Shown: positions 1 through 8,936, counted from the first letter of the stretch. The stretch: 64,000 nt of DNA from Mucilaginibacter sp. KACC 22773 (GCF_028736215.1 NZ_CP117883.1:3410001-3474000), one strand, 5' to 3'. Translations and numbers: made by a program. Notes: generated from the letters alone by a model not told the origin.

Positions 1-235
1 CGTTGAAAATCCATCGTTCTACACTCCACTCTTTCGGTTTCAATTGACCATTTCTGATCTTACGATAACCAGTGCGCTTTGTAACGATATCTTTTTTGAT
101 AATGATGGTATCATCCGCCAAGGAGAATTCATTCTTCCAACTGGCAACATAAGTCCCGTCGTGGCTTTCACGTTCGCAGCCCGCAAATAATGCGGCTGAC
201 AGCAATCCAATGCATCCGATCAATAACTTTTTCAT
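1..235 (-). CDS. small lipoprotein of the transfer operon (3' end outside window)
   Basis: The reading frame starts at the ATG at 235 and is still open at base 1. It begins MKKLLIGCIGLLSAALFAGC, a lipoprotein signal with lipobox F-A-G-C, so the product should be lipidated and carried to the periplasmic or outer-membrane face. About 58 residues of hydrophilic mature sequence follow. I do not recognise a family. The start codon overlaps the TraG stop as ATGA, so it is the next gene of the transfer operon and probably translationally coupled to it. An entry-exclusion or pilus-accessory role would be a guess. Confidence 0.7.
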   Translation of the reverse strand, partial: MKKLLIGCIGLLSAALFAGCERESHDGTYVASWKNEFSLADDTIIIKKDIVTKRTGYRKIRNGQLKPKEWSVERWIFN

Positions 236-2691
236 GCGGCGTTATTTTTAGTTTGTTGTTCTTCCTGAACGATAACCGCAATGGCTTTGCGGATATCGCC
301 GTATTTCTTTTTGTAAGCTTTGACTTTGGCTTTTTCAGCTGATTCCGTGGTATAGGTCCAGTATTCTTCCCGGCTTACTTCCGTACGATAAACCCTCGAA
401 AGCTGGCCGTTCAAACTGATAAATACTTCCTTGTATTTATAGCGTTCATCATTGGCCCGGTTCATACTCATAATGAGCGCGGTTTCTTTATCGGTGATAC
501 CCAGTAGTTGCTGGATTTTTGGAAAGTCATTTTGGTACTTGCACTGATCCAGTAATATCTTGCAATCGCTGTTATTGATAATGGCCTGTTTGACGACAGG
601 CGAACTGATGATATCTTCAATGTCCTGGGTAACCACCAGCGCTTCGCCGAAATACTTCCTTACCGTTTTGAACAAATACTTAATGTATTCGGCCATGCCT
701 TCGCGTGCGATGGCTTTCCAGGCTTCCTCGATCAGGATCATTTTACGCGTTTCCTTGGATAGTTTGCGCATTTTACTCACGAAGGTTTCCATGATGATGA
801 GTGTCACCACCGGGAACAGGATCGGGTGGTCTTTGATATTGTCCAGTTCAAATACGATAAAGCGGCGGTGCAGCAGATCGAGGTTTTCTGTCGCATTGAG
901 CAGGTAATCATATTCACCGCCTTTATAATAGGGCCGCAATACGAACAATAAATTGTCGATGTCGAAATGTTCATCTTTCACTTTACTTGCCTTCATGGTC
1001 TGGTAAAAAGGCCCTTGCAAAAACTCGTAGAAAGAATTGAAGCAGGCGAACTCGGGGTCAGACTGGTAGTAATGGAACAGCGCATCGGAGATCGCGATAT
1101 ATTCGGAACGCTGCACGCCTTCGTCTTCTTTTTTCCAGAGCGCCAGGATCATGGCTTTGATGCTTTCCCGTTTTTCGGTATCCAGCAGGTCGCCTTCACC
1201 CACGTAAAAAGGATTGAAACTGATGGGGCTGTCTTCACTATAGGTGAAATAATAGCCGTCCACAAATTCACAAAGGCCTTCATAGCTATGGCCGACATCG
1301 ACCAACACGATATGCGCGTCCTGCTCATAATAGCTGCGCAGCAAATGGTTGGTAAAAAAAGATTTTCCGCTGCCGGACGGCCCTAAAATGAACTTGTTAC
1401 GATTAGTTGTGATACCGTTTTTCATCGGCTCATCACTCAGGTCGACATGCAGCGGGTTGCCGCTCAACCGGTCGCCGAGCCGGATACCGCAGGGTGAAAG
1501 GCTGCTTCGGTAGTTGGTTTCCAGGTTGAAAAAGCAGGCGGCCTGCTCGGCGAACGTATCGAAAGTGTCGTTCATCGGGAAGTTGCCCGCGTTGCCGGGC
1601 AGGCCCGCCCACCAGATCTGCGGGGCGCCATCCGTTTCCTGTTTGGGCTGCGCGTCCAGTTGGGCCAGCGCCGAGCTGACTTTGTTTTTGACGTCTTTCA
1701 ACTGTGCTTTATCGGCCGTCCAGGCCAGGATGTTGAAATGTGCCTTAACCGGAAGCCGTTGCTGGCTGATCGCTTCGTTCAAGAACTCCTGGGTGGCATC
1801 ACGGCCGATTGCGTTTTCGCGGGAGTAGGCCGAGAGCGATTGCAGGCGCAGCTTTTTGGCTTCCAGTTTTTTAAGGGTTTTGGCACTGTCTTCAATAAAT
1901 AGATACTGGTTGTAAATATGGTTGCAGTTCAGCAGGGCACCGACCGGGGTGGCAAAGCCGGTACTGAACTTGGTTTTATCGGTACTGTATTGGTCGTAAG
2001 TAATGCGCGGCCCGCATAAGGCAGGCAGGTTTTCGGCTTCGGCCAATGTATAAAGCTGGCAGCGGTTATCGCCGATCCGTAATTCGTCTTTCAGATGAAT
2101 GTCTTTCAACTCCGGTTCGTCATCGGGACTGAGCAGGAAACAATATTGTTCTAAAATGCCGGGCGTGACCAGTGTACCGGCCAGATCGTTATCGCCCAAA
2201 CGGCGCATGGTCACCAGGCCGCTGTCTTCCATCACCCGTTTGAACTGGCCCGCGCTATCCAGGAAATCGCGGAATAATTCCGCGTCGGTACTTTGGGCCG
2301 GGGTCAGGCGTTTGCGCAGCAAACTGCTGGCGGCACTGCTGACGGGTTTGTAGTTCTCGGGCCTTTTAGTGAGGATGATATGGCAATGGTGTGCGAGGTA
2401 GGGGCGTTCGTTAAAAAAGCGTTCGCTGGCATGGCTCAGAAAGGTTTTGTCGTCGAATGTGGCCTGGTAAGCGGTTTCCACGAACCAATCCTGCTTATGA
2501 AAAACGCTGTTCCTGGGCAGGAGTTTGATCGCTTTTACCCAGGTCTGGTGAAAAGCCATATATTCATCATTCGACAGCGTAAACAATTCGGGCAGGCGCA
2601 TTTCGTAAGCGACACTTAACTCACCCTGCATGGATAACAAGGTATCGTGTTCGACCTTGTAGATCGGGAATACTTGTTCAGCGTTTTTCAT
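232..2691 (-). CDS. traG: TraG-family conjugation ATPase (VirB4-like)
   Basis: This 819-residue protein is the conjugative-transposon ATPase of Bacteroidota, related to VirB4, which powers assembly and substrate movement in the type IV-like mating apparatus at the inner membrane. The N-terminal region (FPIYKVEHDTLL onward) matches the DUF3875 start typical of TraG in these elements. Walker A is GPSGSGKS near residue 440 and Walker B is MILIEEAW near residue 650. There is no signal peptide, and the length is normal for the family. The start overlaps the traF end by 14 bp, and the stop overlaps the next lipoprotein gene. The sequence is intact with no missing motif. Family assignment is secure; the symbol follows Bacteroides CTn usage. 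Confidence 0.95.
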   Translation of the reverse strand: MKNAEQVFPIYKVEHDTLLSMQGELSVAYEMRLPELFTLSNDEYMAFHQTWVKAIKLLPRNSVFHKQDWFVETAYQATFDDKTFLSHASERFFNERPYLAHHCHIILTKRPENYKPVSSAASSLLRKRLTPAQSTDAELFRDFLDSAGQFKRVMEDSGLVTMRRLGDNDLAGTLVTPGILEQYCFLLSPDDEPELKDIHLKDELRIGDNRCQLYTLAEAENLPALCGPRITYDQYSTDKTKFSTGFATPVGALLNCNHIYNQYLFIEDSAKTLKKLEAKKLRLQSLSAYSRENAIGRDATQEFLNEAISQQRLPVKAHFNILAWTADKAQLKDVKNKVSSALAQLDAQPKQETDGAPQIWWAGLPGNAGNFPMNDTFDTFAEQAACFFNLETNYRSSLSPCGIRLGDRLSGNPLHVDLSDEPMKNGITTNRNKFILGPSGSGKSFFTNHLLRSYYEQDAHIVLVDVGHSYEGLCEFVDGYYFTYSEDSPISFNPFYVGEGDLLDTEKRESIKAMILALWKKEDEGVQRSEYIAISDALFHYYQSDPEFACFNSFYEFLQGPFYQTMKASKVKDEHFDIDNLLFVLRPYYKGGEYDYLLNATENLDLLHRRFIVFELDNIKDHPILFPVVTLIIMETFVSKMRKLSKETRKMILIEEAWKAIAREGMAEYIKYLFKTVRKYFGEALVVTQDIEDIISSPVVKQAIINNSDCKILLDQCKYQNDFPKIQQLLGITDKETALIMSMNRANDERYKYKEVFISLNGQLSRVYRTEVSREEYWTYTTESAEKAKVKAYKKKYGDIRKAIAVIVQEEQQTKNNAA

Positions 2692-2986
2692 AAAACAGCC
2701 TCCTGGTTTTGAATCTTAAATAATCGGGCACGTACCGGCGGGCATTTCTCTTCATCAGCCCGTGTTCACCGAATTGATGGCTCAGATCGAATACTTTGTA
2801 AAATAGAATGCTGCCTAAGCCTGCTATGATGAGGATACACAGGTAAATGGCCATACCGGTCAGATAAAGAATAGCGAACAAAACGAGCAGCGCCACCAGG
2901 CCTCCGCCTAAATAGCCGATGTATTGCGCCTTGAGCCCCTTGAACTCGATCGGACGGTTAATGCCCTTGTTGATCTGGTAATTCAT
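2678..2986 (-). CDS. traF: TraF, DUF4133 conjugation membrane protein
   Basis: About 102 residues starting MNYQINKGINRPIEFKGLK, the hallmark opening of DUF4133/TraF proteins. Two adjacent hydrophobic segments (YLGGGLVALLVLFAILYL and MAIYLCILIIAGLGSILFY) are followed by a basic cytoplasmic tail with repeated arginines. In this family it is a small inner-membrane part of the mating channel, comparable to VirB3. I chose the ATG at 2986 over the longer upstream frame because it matches the family start and overlaps the traE stop as ATGA. It overlaps traG by 14 bp downstream. All overlaps are intact, which argues for a functional operon. Confidence 0.9.
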   Translation of the reverse strand: MNYQINKGINRPIEFKGLKAQYIGYLGGGLVALLVLFAILYLTGMAIYLCILIIAGLGSILFYKVFDLSHQFGEHGLMKRNARRYVPDYLRFKTRRLFYEKR

Positions 2987-3276
2987 ACGCCAAAAAATGA
3001 TTTGAGAACGGTAGCGACTACGACCAAAAAAATACAGCTCCCAAACCAACTGGAGGCGACCTTGCCGGTATCGTGTTCCCCGTCATTCCACTTTTTGTAA
3101 ACCTTTATCGCGCCGACCAAGCCGACAATGGCTCCAATAGCGTACATCAGGTTAGTGCCGGTGGAGAAATAACTTTTAACCTGGCTGGTGGCCTCGTTAA
3201 TACCGGCGTTGCCATCCTGGGCCATAGCTGCTGTCGCTATCAATAGCAGCGCGATGATTGCTGTTGTCTTTTTCAT
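2983..3276 (-). CDS. traE: TraE, DUF4134 conjugation membrane protein
   Basis: About 97 residues. A cleavable signal (MKKTTAIIALLLIATAAMAQ) leads to a short periplasmic stretch and two transmembrane segments (LMYAIGAIVGLVGAIKVY and SWFGSCIFLVVVATVLKSFF), the layout of DUF4134/TraE. These proteins resemble VirB2-type pilin precursors in size and topology and sit just upstream of TraF in Bacteroidota conjugative elements. I chose the start at 3276 rather than the longer frame beginning MALNICI because it gives a clean signal peptide and an ATGA overlap with the upstream gene. Confidence 0.9.
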   Translation of the reverse strand: MKKTTAIIALLLIATAAMAQDGNAGINEATSQVKSYFSTGTNLMYAIGAIVGLVGAIKVYKKWNDGEHDTGKVASSWFGSCIFLVVVATVLKSFFGV

Positions 3277-3782
3277 GATGCAAATGTTAAGGGCCATTCA
3301 TTGGCCTGGATTTTAAAGGGAAGTTTACTGCCCGCGAAAGCCTGGAGCGAATTGATGACAGCAGGCAGGCTGATCTCGTCGGCAAAGACTTCGTATTTAT
3401 CAAGTAATAGTTTAAAGAGGGAAAGGAACTCTGTTTTGTTGTCGTTTTCACTGTAGGCGTCCACGAGCACTTTGGCTTCTTCAAGCAGGTCATCGGCGGG
3501 GCCTTTGGGCAACGTTTGGTCACTGATATCGTCGGGCTCCGGAGCCGCAAAGACCAGTTCCTCTGCGGGGTAAAGGCCGGTATCGGCGTCAGGCTTAGCC
3601 GCGCCCATGACAACATTCAGTTTATTGGCCACCGGCGGCACGGCGGTTTGAATGGCTGGCCTGATCTTTAACCAGGCGGCAAGTTCTTTGCGGTAATAGC
3701 GCAGGGCGACATAGGCGTACCAGGCCATGCTCAGGAGTAAGATGGCAGTGAGATATTGCTGCCAGGATATCGCGTTCAACAT
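3273..3782 (-). CDS. single-pass membrane protein of the transfer operon, function unknown
   Basis: 169 residues with one N-terminal hydrophobic segment (YLTAILLLSMAWYAYVAL, about residues 10-27), then a basic stretch, a low-complexity acidic/proline linker (about 60-95) and a predicted helical C-terminal domain of about 75 residues. The likely topology is an anchored cytoplasmic domain. It is the first gene of the traE-traF-traG block, coupled to traE by an ATGA overlap. It occupies the place of traD in classical elements, but I cannot claim homology. No catalytic motif is seen. Confidence 0.7.
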   Translation of the reverse strand: MLNAISWQQYLTAILLLSMAWYAYVALRYYRKELAAWLKIRPAIQTAVPPVANKLNVVMGAAKPDADTGLYPAEELVFAAPEPDDISDQTLPKGPADDLLEEAKVLVDAYSENDNKTEFLSLFKLLLDKYEVFADEISLPAVINSLQAFAGSKLPFKIQANEWPLTFAS

Positions 3783-4050
3783 AAACTTTCATTTTAACCC
3801 GGCGGCACCATGCCGGCTGGCAATACAAAAGTGGGTCGTTCGCTGTTGCTTATCTGACAACGCCTGCACAGGTGGTGTTTTATTCCCGGAAATAGGAATC
3901 AGTATGGACCGGAATAGACTGAAATTCCGGAAAAGGAAAAATATTACCTAAACAATACCTCAAATAAAACATCGATACCATATTGATTATAAAAACATTA
4001 TATCATTTAATTCAAGCACAGAACGCGGGTATAACAAATAGTAATAATGA

Positions 4051-4533
4051 TCAGCTCTTATACGCGATGCCGATAAAAAATCCCGCTACCAGTGCCAGCA
4101 GGATCAGCGCCAGCCAGAGGTATTGCCGGTACTGTAAGCCATGTACCATGTCCCGGAGCCGGTCGCTCTCGGCCAGGTTGGCCAGTTTTTCGTTTTGCAG
4201 CCGCATGTTCTCCTGTTGTAGTTTGGCCAGCATCCCTCCCACTTCCAGCGTTTTTTGCTGTTCCTGTTGGTAGCGTTTGGTAAAGCCGCCTTCCTTCAGG
4301 AACTTTTCGCCTTTGGGTTTAAGGATGAGCTTTTCCGGCAGTTCGTAATCCCCGTGTTTACCGGATTGCGCGACCAGGCCTTCCCGCTGCAGTGCCTGCA
4401 CCATCGCGTAGGCGGCCGCTTCGTCCTGGCCGAACAGCTCGAGCAGCTGCAGCCGCGTCAGGCTGTCGGGAATACCGAAGGCCTCGAGCAGTGTGTCGAG
4501 CATCGCGCATTCATATTCGTTCAGGTCGGTCAT
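4051..4533 (-). CDS. winged-helix / coiled-coil / C-terminal TM protein
   Basis: 160 residues in three parts. Residues 1-75 look like a winged-helix fold (MTDLNEYECAMLDTLL, LTRLQLLELFGQDEAAAYAMVQALQREGLV). Residues 85-130 are a Q/E-rich coiled coil with heptad leucines. The C-terminus is one transmembrane segment (YLWLALILLALVAGFFIGIAY). A DNA- or protein-binding head held at the membrane would be consistent with a tether or sensor, but the function is unknown. About 270 bp separate it from the transfer genes and 103 bp from the divergent methyltransferase. Confidence 0.65.
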   Translation of the reverse strand: MTDLNEYECAMLDTLLEAFGIPDSLTRLQLLELFGQDEAAAYAMVQALQREGLVAQSGKHGDYELPEKLILKPKGEKFLKEGGFTKRYQQEQQKTLEVGGMLAKLQQENMRLQNEKLANLAESDRLRDMVHGLQYRQYLWLALILLALVAGFFIGIAYKS

Positions 4534-4636
4534 GCTGCAAATTTAATAAAATCAGGCGATGCCTGCAGCAGCCGGTGTACCGGCTGATCAGCTTAAAATA
4601 TTTTGGTCAACCCGGGCTGCGTTCGTAAATTGCGGC

Positions 4637-5230
4637 ATGACTGACCATTCCGCCATATTTGATTACCACCGCAGCATGATCGCATACCATGGCAATACAG
4701 GCCCGGCCGCACTTGGCTGGACGAACAGGGAAAACCAGCTCATCCGGTTCAGGGTACTGTCCGAAATGGCCGGCCTGGATCATTGCAGCATACTGGACGC
4801 GGGCTGCGGTCATGGCGACCTGCTCGGCTACCTGTTAAACCGGTATCCGGCTATCACTTATACCGGGATCGAACAGATACCCGAGTTTCTTGCCGAAGCC
4901 GGCAAAAGGTACGGTTTGCTACCCGCGGCTACGTTCCTGGAGGGGGATTTCACCAGGGACGCACTCCCGCCTGCGGATTATGTACTGCTCAGCGGTGCGC
5001 TCAATTACTACCAGGAAGACCCCGATTTTATATATGGCGCCATTTCCCGTTTATATGCCGTCTCCCGTAAAGGCTTCGGTTTTAACCTGCTTCGCCGCGT
5101 TATCCCAAACGGGCTCCTCGCGGCCTATAACCCCGACGATATCTGTGCCTATTGCCGGACGCTTGGTGCTGAGGTCCGGCTGCGGCTGGATTACAGCGAC
5201 GAGGATTTTACCGTATACCTGTACCGGTAA
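4637..5230 (+). CDS. class I SAM-dependent methyltransferase
   Basis: 197 residues from the ATG at 4637 (MTDHSAIFDYHRSMIAYHG). The SAM-binding motif I is ILDAGCGHGDLLGYL; an acidic residue follows at the end of strand 2 (YTGIEQIPEF) and a motif II-like segment later (DYVLLSGALNYY). This is a Rossmann-fold methyltransferase of the small, stand-alone type; the substrate cannot be read from the sequence. I shortened the longest frame, which begins at 4559, because the first 26 residues have no family character. It converges on rteC with only 6 bp between them, so both belong to the element cargo/regulation segment. Confidence 0.8.
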   Translation: MTDHSAIFDYHRSMIAYHGNTGPAALGWTNRENQLIRFRVLSEMAGLDHCSILDAGCGHGDLLGYLLNRYPAITYTGIEQIPEFLAEAGKRYGLLPAATFLEGDFTRDALPPADYVLLSGALNYYQEDPDFIYGAISRLYAVSRKGFGFNLLRRVIPNGLLAAYNPDDICAYCRTLGAEVRLRLDYSDEDFTVYLYR

Positions 5231-5236
5231 AATCCT

Positions 5237-6112
5237 TCAGGCCAGTTTATCGTTTAAAAAATTTGCAAAGCTGTTCTTCAGGCGTGTCAGGAATACAAAC
5301 ATATCCTTTTTCCTGCGGCTGATATCCAGCAGCTTATGATAGGTTTCATGGACCTCGGCCTGGAAGACGAATGCAAAGACCGCGATCAGCTCATTGATCT
5401 CGATTTGCCCGTGGTTGACGGCGCCGGAAGATTTCAGGGCGTAGACCAGTTCGACGAGATCGGTCTGGCTGGCCGTCCAGGCCGGGTGCGCAAAAGGGAA
5501 CAGCTTTTGCCCTGCCTGAAAAGCAACGCCCGTGTCCAGCCGCAGCAGTTCGTTTTCCAGGAAATCCTGGAACATTTCATTGGCGATGATCTTGGACAGC
5601 TTATAATCATGACTCGTCGAGAACTGGTCGCTGATGGCAAAATCCTGCAGGTCGACCGGTGACGCCGCCCCGGCCCGGGTATAGTAACGTTCGTCCAGGT
5701 AATCGGACCCGGCCCGGAAGTACTGGTAGAAATACAGGTTATCTTCAAAAAAACGGTGGATACCCCGGAGCTTTTCACCGATGTAGCTGCGCCGGGCGGC
5801 CTCCCCTCCCGGCGGCATTTTGATGCGGTAGTTGTACAATTGCACGTAATAAATGAATTTGCTGTACAACAGCGGTTTTACTTCCTTAAAGAAGGCGATT
5901 TCTGCCGCTGTATCGCTGAATACCAGATCCGACATGGCCTTTCTTAATTTGTCCAGCGCCTTCCGGCAGGCGCACACCGCCCGTATACCGGTATCCGGCC
6001 CCGCCTGTCTTTCATTAACAGGCAGTTCCCTGTTCAGCGCGGCCAGCAGCCGCCGGGTGTAGCGTCCTGCCGGCAATTGGTCCAGTTTAACGTGTCCGTT
6101 GGTTGTTTCCAT
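5237..6112 (-). CDS. rteC: RteC-like regulator of conjugative-element excision
   Basis: 291 residues. The block EIAFFKEVKPLLYSKFIYYV followed by YNYRIKMPPGG is typical of RteC. In CTnDOT, RteC is a winged-helix DNA-binding protein that activates the excision operon downstream of the RteA/RteB two-component system. The central part (GSDYLDERYYTR, DLQDFAIS, FSTSHDYKLSKIIA) and the C-terminal helices (VHETYHKLLDI) fit the family. No RteA or RteB lies in the window, so any upstream control must be elsewhere. Finding it beside tra genes supports an integrative conjugative element rather than a plasmid. Confidence 0.9.
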   Translation of the reverse strand: METTNGHVKLDQLPAGRYTRRLLAALNRELPVNERQAGPDTGIRAVCACRKALDKLRKAMSDLVFSDTAAEIAFFKEVKPLLYSKFIYYVQLYNYRIKMPPGGEAARRSYIGEKLRGIHRFFEDNLYFYQYFRAGSDYLDERYYTRAGAASPVDLQDFAISDQFSTSHDYKLSKIIANEMFQDFLENELLRLDTGVAFQAGQKLFPFAHPAWTASQTDLVELVYALKSSGAVNHGQIEINELIAVFAFVFQAEVHETYHKLLDISRRKKDMFVFLTRLKNSFANFLNDKLA

Positions 6113-6286
6113 AAGTATTGCAACTAGGGTAAGAAGATATTATTTAGCTTATGTAGGTATTATCGAAAACTTTTTAAAGTACAACGCAATATTTTTTCGA
6201 TCAAGTAGTTTAATCTTTAATTATTATCTGTTAACCCAAAGCTAATTTCTATAAAGTTCTGGCGGTTTGATTTCAATCAAAATCGT

Positions 6287-6886
6287 ATGGAACCTTTAAA
6301 CGAGCTTTCGGACCTGGAAATGCTTTTCCGGATCCTGACCTTTATTTCCCCGCTCTCAGGCGCCCTGCGCCGGCGATTCGAGGATTTTATAGTCTCCGGG
6401 ACCTATCCTAAAAAGCACCGGCTGCTGAGCGAGGGCGAGATTGCGCGCCATATTTTTTTCATCTGTAAAGGTTCCGCCAGGGCCTTCTACCTGGATGCCG
6501 ACGGCCGTGAGCATACCACCTGGTTTATGGGTCCCGGGGACCTGATGATCTCGGTTTACAGTTTCTATACCCAGCAGCCGGCAGCGGAAAATATCGAATT
6601 ACTTGAATCTTCGGTGTTGTTGTCCATGACCTGGAATGAGCTGCAAACGATCTACGCCGAGTTCCCGGAATACAATTACCACGGCCGGCTGTTCACCGAA
6701 AAGTATTACATCCTGTCCGAAGAAAGAGGCATCCTGCTCCGCACCAGGAAGCCCGCGGACCGGTACCAATTGCTGTTGAAACAACATCCCCAAATTACCC
6801 AGCAGGCCTCGCTCGGCCAGATCGCGTCTTTCCTCGGTATCACGCCCGAGACACTCAGCCGCATCCGGGCAGGCCGGGGAAATTGA
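6287..6886 (+). CDS. Crp/Fnr-family transcriptional regulator
   Basis: 199 residues. The N-terminal part is a cyclic-nucleotide-binding-type beta-barrel (KKHRLLSEGEIARHIFFICKG, TTWFMGPGDLMISVYSF) and the C-terminal part is a helix-turn-helix (ASLGQIASFLGITPETLSRI). Bacteroidota carry many such Crp-like proteins that lack the cAMP-contacting residues and sense unknown ligands. The FFICKG and GPGDL segments fit this group. It reads away from rteC across a 174-bp AT-rich gap and is followed after 34 bp by a lipoprotein gene, so the two may be co-transcribed. Confidence 0.85.
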   Translation: MEPLNELSDLEMLFRILTFISPLSGALRRRFEDFIVSGTYPKKHRLLSEGEIARHIFFICKGSARAFYLDADGREHTTWFMGPGDLMISVYSFYTQQPAAENIELLESSVLLSMTWNELQTIYAEFPEYNYHGRLFTEKYYILSEERGILLRTRKPADRYQLLLKQHPQITQQASLGQIASFLGITPETLSRIRAGRGN

Positions 6887-6920
6887 TCAGGATCAAAAAA
6901 ACACGATAAAAACGACGCTT

Positions 6921-8243
6921 ATGAATAGCAAAACAATCCTGGCCTTTGTCCTAATACTGGTCGTTTTCTCCTGCAAGAAGGAAAGCAGGGTCAGCAAAAC
7001 CGCCGGCGGGCAGAACGACCTGTTCCCGCTGGAAGCAGTGAAAAACTGGTACCGGCCCGAACCGGGCATCACCGTGGACTGGGACCAGGCCAGTCATCAC
7101 CAGGCTAAAACAGGGGAATACTGGCTCGTCGGCGCCAATGGCCGGCCAACCTTCGGGAAGCTCCAGCTCGGCTACCGCAGGCTCCTGTTTTTTAAAAACA
7201 GCAAAGGCGTAATCACGGAGCAGGTCCTGGAGATCATTCCCGACGCCTTTTATTTGCAGCGGGCGCAGCAGGTGACCGGCAAAGATTTTACCGGCCGCAT
7301 CTTTATCTTCGACCGGAGCCGCGCCCTGCTGGGCGGCCTCACCTACCAAAACGGGAAACAGATCGGGTCCATTAAGGCTGCAGGCAAAGATACTACCCGG
7401 CTGCAAACAAACAGCGCACCGGTTAACTGTGTCTGGTACGATGATAATTACATCAACGCTGACGGCGAACTGGTCGTTTACGCCGAACAGATCTGCGACC
7501 CAATTTATAATGCCGGCGGCGGTGATGGTTTCGTCGGCGGCAGCTCCGGCTATAGCCCTGCCGGGTCGGGTGATGGCGCTATCGTGGAACACGGCGGCGG
7601 TGGCGGCGGAGCCGGCAATGCACCTGCAGCACCTGCCGTATCGAACCTGCCCGGGGAAACCAAGCCGGGAATCAAACCTAAAGATTTCATGAAATGTTTC
7701 CAGGATATCCCAGACCAGGGCGCCACGATGAAAATAACGCTTTACGTACAGGAGCCCTGGCCGGGCACCACCTTTAACATCGGTCCGAACAGCGTCGGGC
7801 ATGTAGCCATCGGACTCACCAAAAACAACGGCAGCCAAACCATCACACAAGTGGTCGGCTTTTATCCCGATGCGACAGGCCTTGACAAAATGCACGCGCC
7901 ATCCAAGGTCGTTAACAACGGGGGTGACCTCCAGTATAATGTCAGCATCAGCTATAATGTCAGCGCCGCCGATTTTCAAAAGATCAGCAACTACATCGCC
8001 AACCCGCCGCCTACCTATGACCTCACCACTTTCAATTGTACTAATTTTGTTTACACCGCCTGCAAAACCGGGAACATCACCCTCCCCGACCCCTACAGCA
8101 CCGTCGGTCCCGCCACGCCGCCCGGAGCGGCTGCTGTTATGGCACCCGCCGGCCTGGGTGACAGCATTGAAAAACTAAAGGGCCAGTCAAACGTCAATAC
8201 AAACAAAGGCATAACACCTAACAGTAAAGGCGCCTGCCAATAA
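6921..8243 (+). CDS. lipoprotein with papain/NlpC-like C-terminal domain
   Basis: 440 residues. The signal MNSKTILAFVLILVVFSC gives a lipobox with Cys18. Residues 30-190 form a beta-rich domain of unknown family, 195-245 are a Gly/Ala/Pro-rich linker, and 255-440 are a compact domain with GHVAIGL (His294) and TTFNCTNFVYTAC (Cys373). A His before a Cys in N-C-x-x-F is the arrangement of circularly permuted papain-like (LRAT/NlpC-P60-type) enzymes, so a peptidase, amidase or acyltransferase at the cell surface is possible. This catalytic assignment rests on two motifs only. It sits just after the Crp-like regulator and before a small membrane-anchored protein. Confidence 0.6.
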   Translation: MNSKTILAFVLILVVFSCKKESRVSKTAGGQNDLFPLEAVKNWYRPEPGITVDWDQASHHQAKTGEYWLVGANGRPTFGKLQLGYRRLLFFKNSKGVITEQVLEIIPDAFYLQRAQQVTGKDFTGRIFIFDRSRALLGGLTYQNGKQIGSIKAAGKDTTRLQTNSAPVNCVWYDDNYINADGELVVYAEQICDPIYNAGGGDGFVGGSSGYSPAGSGDGAIVEHGGGGGGAGNAPAAPAVSNLPGETKPGIKPKDFMKCFQDIPDQGATMKITLYVQEPWPGTTFNIGPNSVGHVAIGLTKNNGSQTITQVVGFYPDATGLDKMHAPSKVVNNGGDLQYNVSISYNVSAADFQKISNYIANPPPTYDLTTFNCTNFVYTACKTGNITLPDPYSTVGPATPPGAAAVMAPAGLGDSIEKLKGQSNVNTNKGITPNSKGACQ

Positions 8244-8253
8244 AACACTAACC

Positions 8254-8586
8254 ATGAAAAAATACATTTTAATCATCGTCATACTGATCGTTATCAGCAA
8301 CCTGCCCCTATTCAGTTTCTTTTTACAGGAGAGCTACACCTACAGCAATGAAGATAATACGTTTACCTATAGTGAAGAACCTGGGAAAGGAAATTCCTTC
8401 TGGGGATGCCAGCGCCAATTTGGCCGGTTTCTTTGCCAGCATCCAGAAAAAGAACAAGGAAGTAACCTGATCTATAGAACTTTCACCATCAAACCCTGGC
8501 GGTTCTGGGAATGGCGGGAAATGATCTTTCACAGTGAAAGATTCGGGCTACCCTATAAAAGCCCGGATAAAATTAAACCGGATTAA
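8254..8586 (+). CDS. small membrane-anchored protein, function unknown
   Basis: 110 residues with a strongly hydrophobic N-terminus (KYILIIVILIVISNLPLFSFFL) acting as an uncleaved anchor or signal, then about 85 polar residues rich in aromatic amino acids (RFWEWREMIFHSERF). Two cysteines (GCQRQFGRFLC) could form a disulfide outside the membrane. It starts 10 bp after the papain-like lipoprotein gene, so it may be its partner or inhibitor. I recognise no family. Confidence 0.6.
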   Translation: MKKYILIIVILIVISNLPLFSFFLQESYTYSNEDNTFTYSEEPGKGNSFWGCQRQFGRFLCQHPEKEQGSNLIYRTFTIKPWRFWEWREMIFHSERFGLPYKSPDKIKPD

Positions 8587-8642
8587 ATCAAAGAATTAGA
8601 AAGGGCATCAAACTCGTTGACATAGACGCCTGGTGAAGCGTA

Positions 8643-8936
8643 GTACATGTTAATGTAAACGGGGAAAAAGACCAGGCGATGGTAGCGAAACAAACTGCCT
8701 TTACCACACAGCTGGCCATGTTGCAAAGCCCGGGTATTTCTTACCAGGAACTCAGGGGAAAAGACGTGGTGAGCAGTTTGAACCGGATCAGCAAACAAGC
8801 GGGCGCCGACATGCTGGCCATGACCCATCACCAGTGTTCTTTTATTAAAAGTCTTTTTACCGACAGTACAACAAAAAAAGAACTTACCCATCAGCAAATA
8901 CCATTGCTGGTATTCCCTTTAAATTACAACCGATAA
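8643..8936 (+). pseudogene. C-terminal half of a universal stress protein (UspA), 5' truncated
   Basis: The frame reads VHVNVNGEKDQAMVAKQ, then AGADMLAMTHHQCSFIKSLF, then TDSTTKKELTHQQIPLLVFP. The last part is the standard end of Bacteroidota UspA proteins (ADLLVM...ST..V....IPLLV). A stop codon lies just upstream and the first half of the roughly 270-residue double or 140-residue single domain is absent. The ATG at 8679 would give only 85 residues and start inside a beta-strand. This is therefore a gene remnant, probably cut by an insertion or deletion at the element boundary. Confidence 0.7.
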
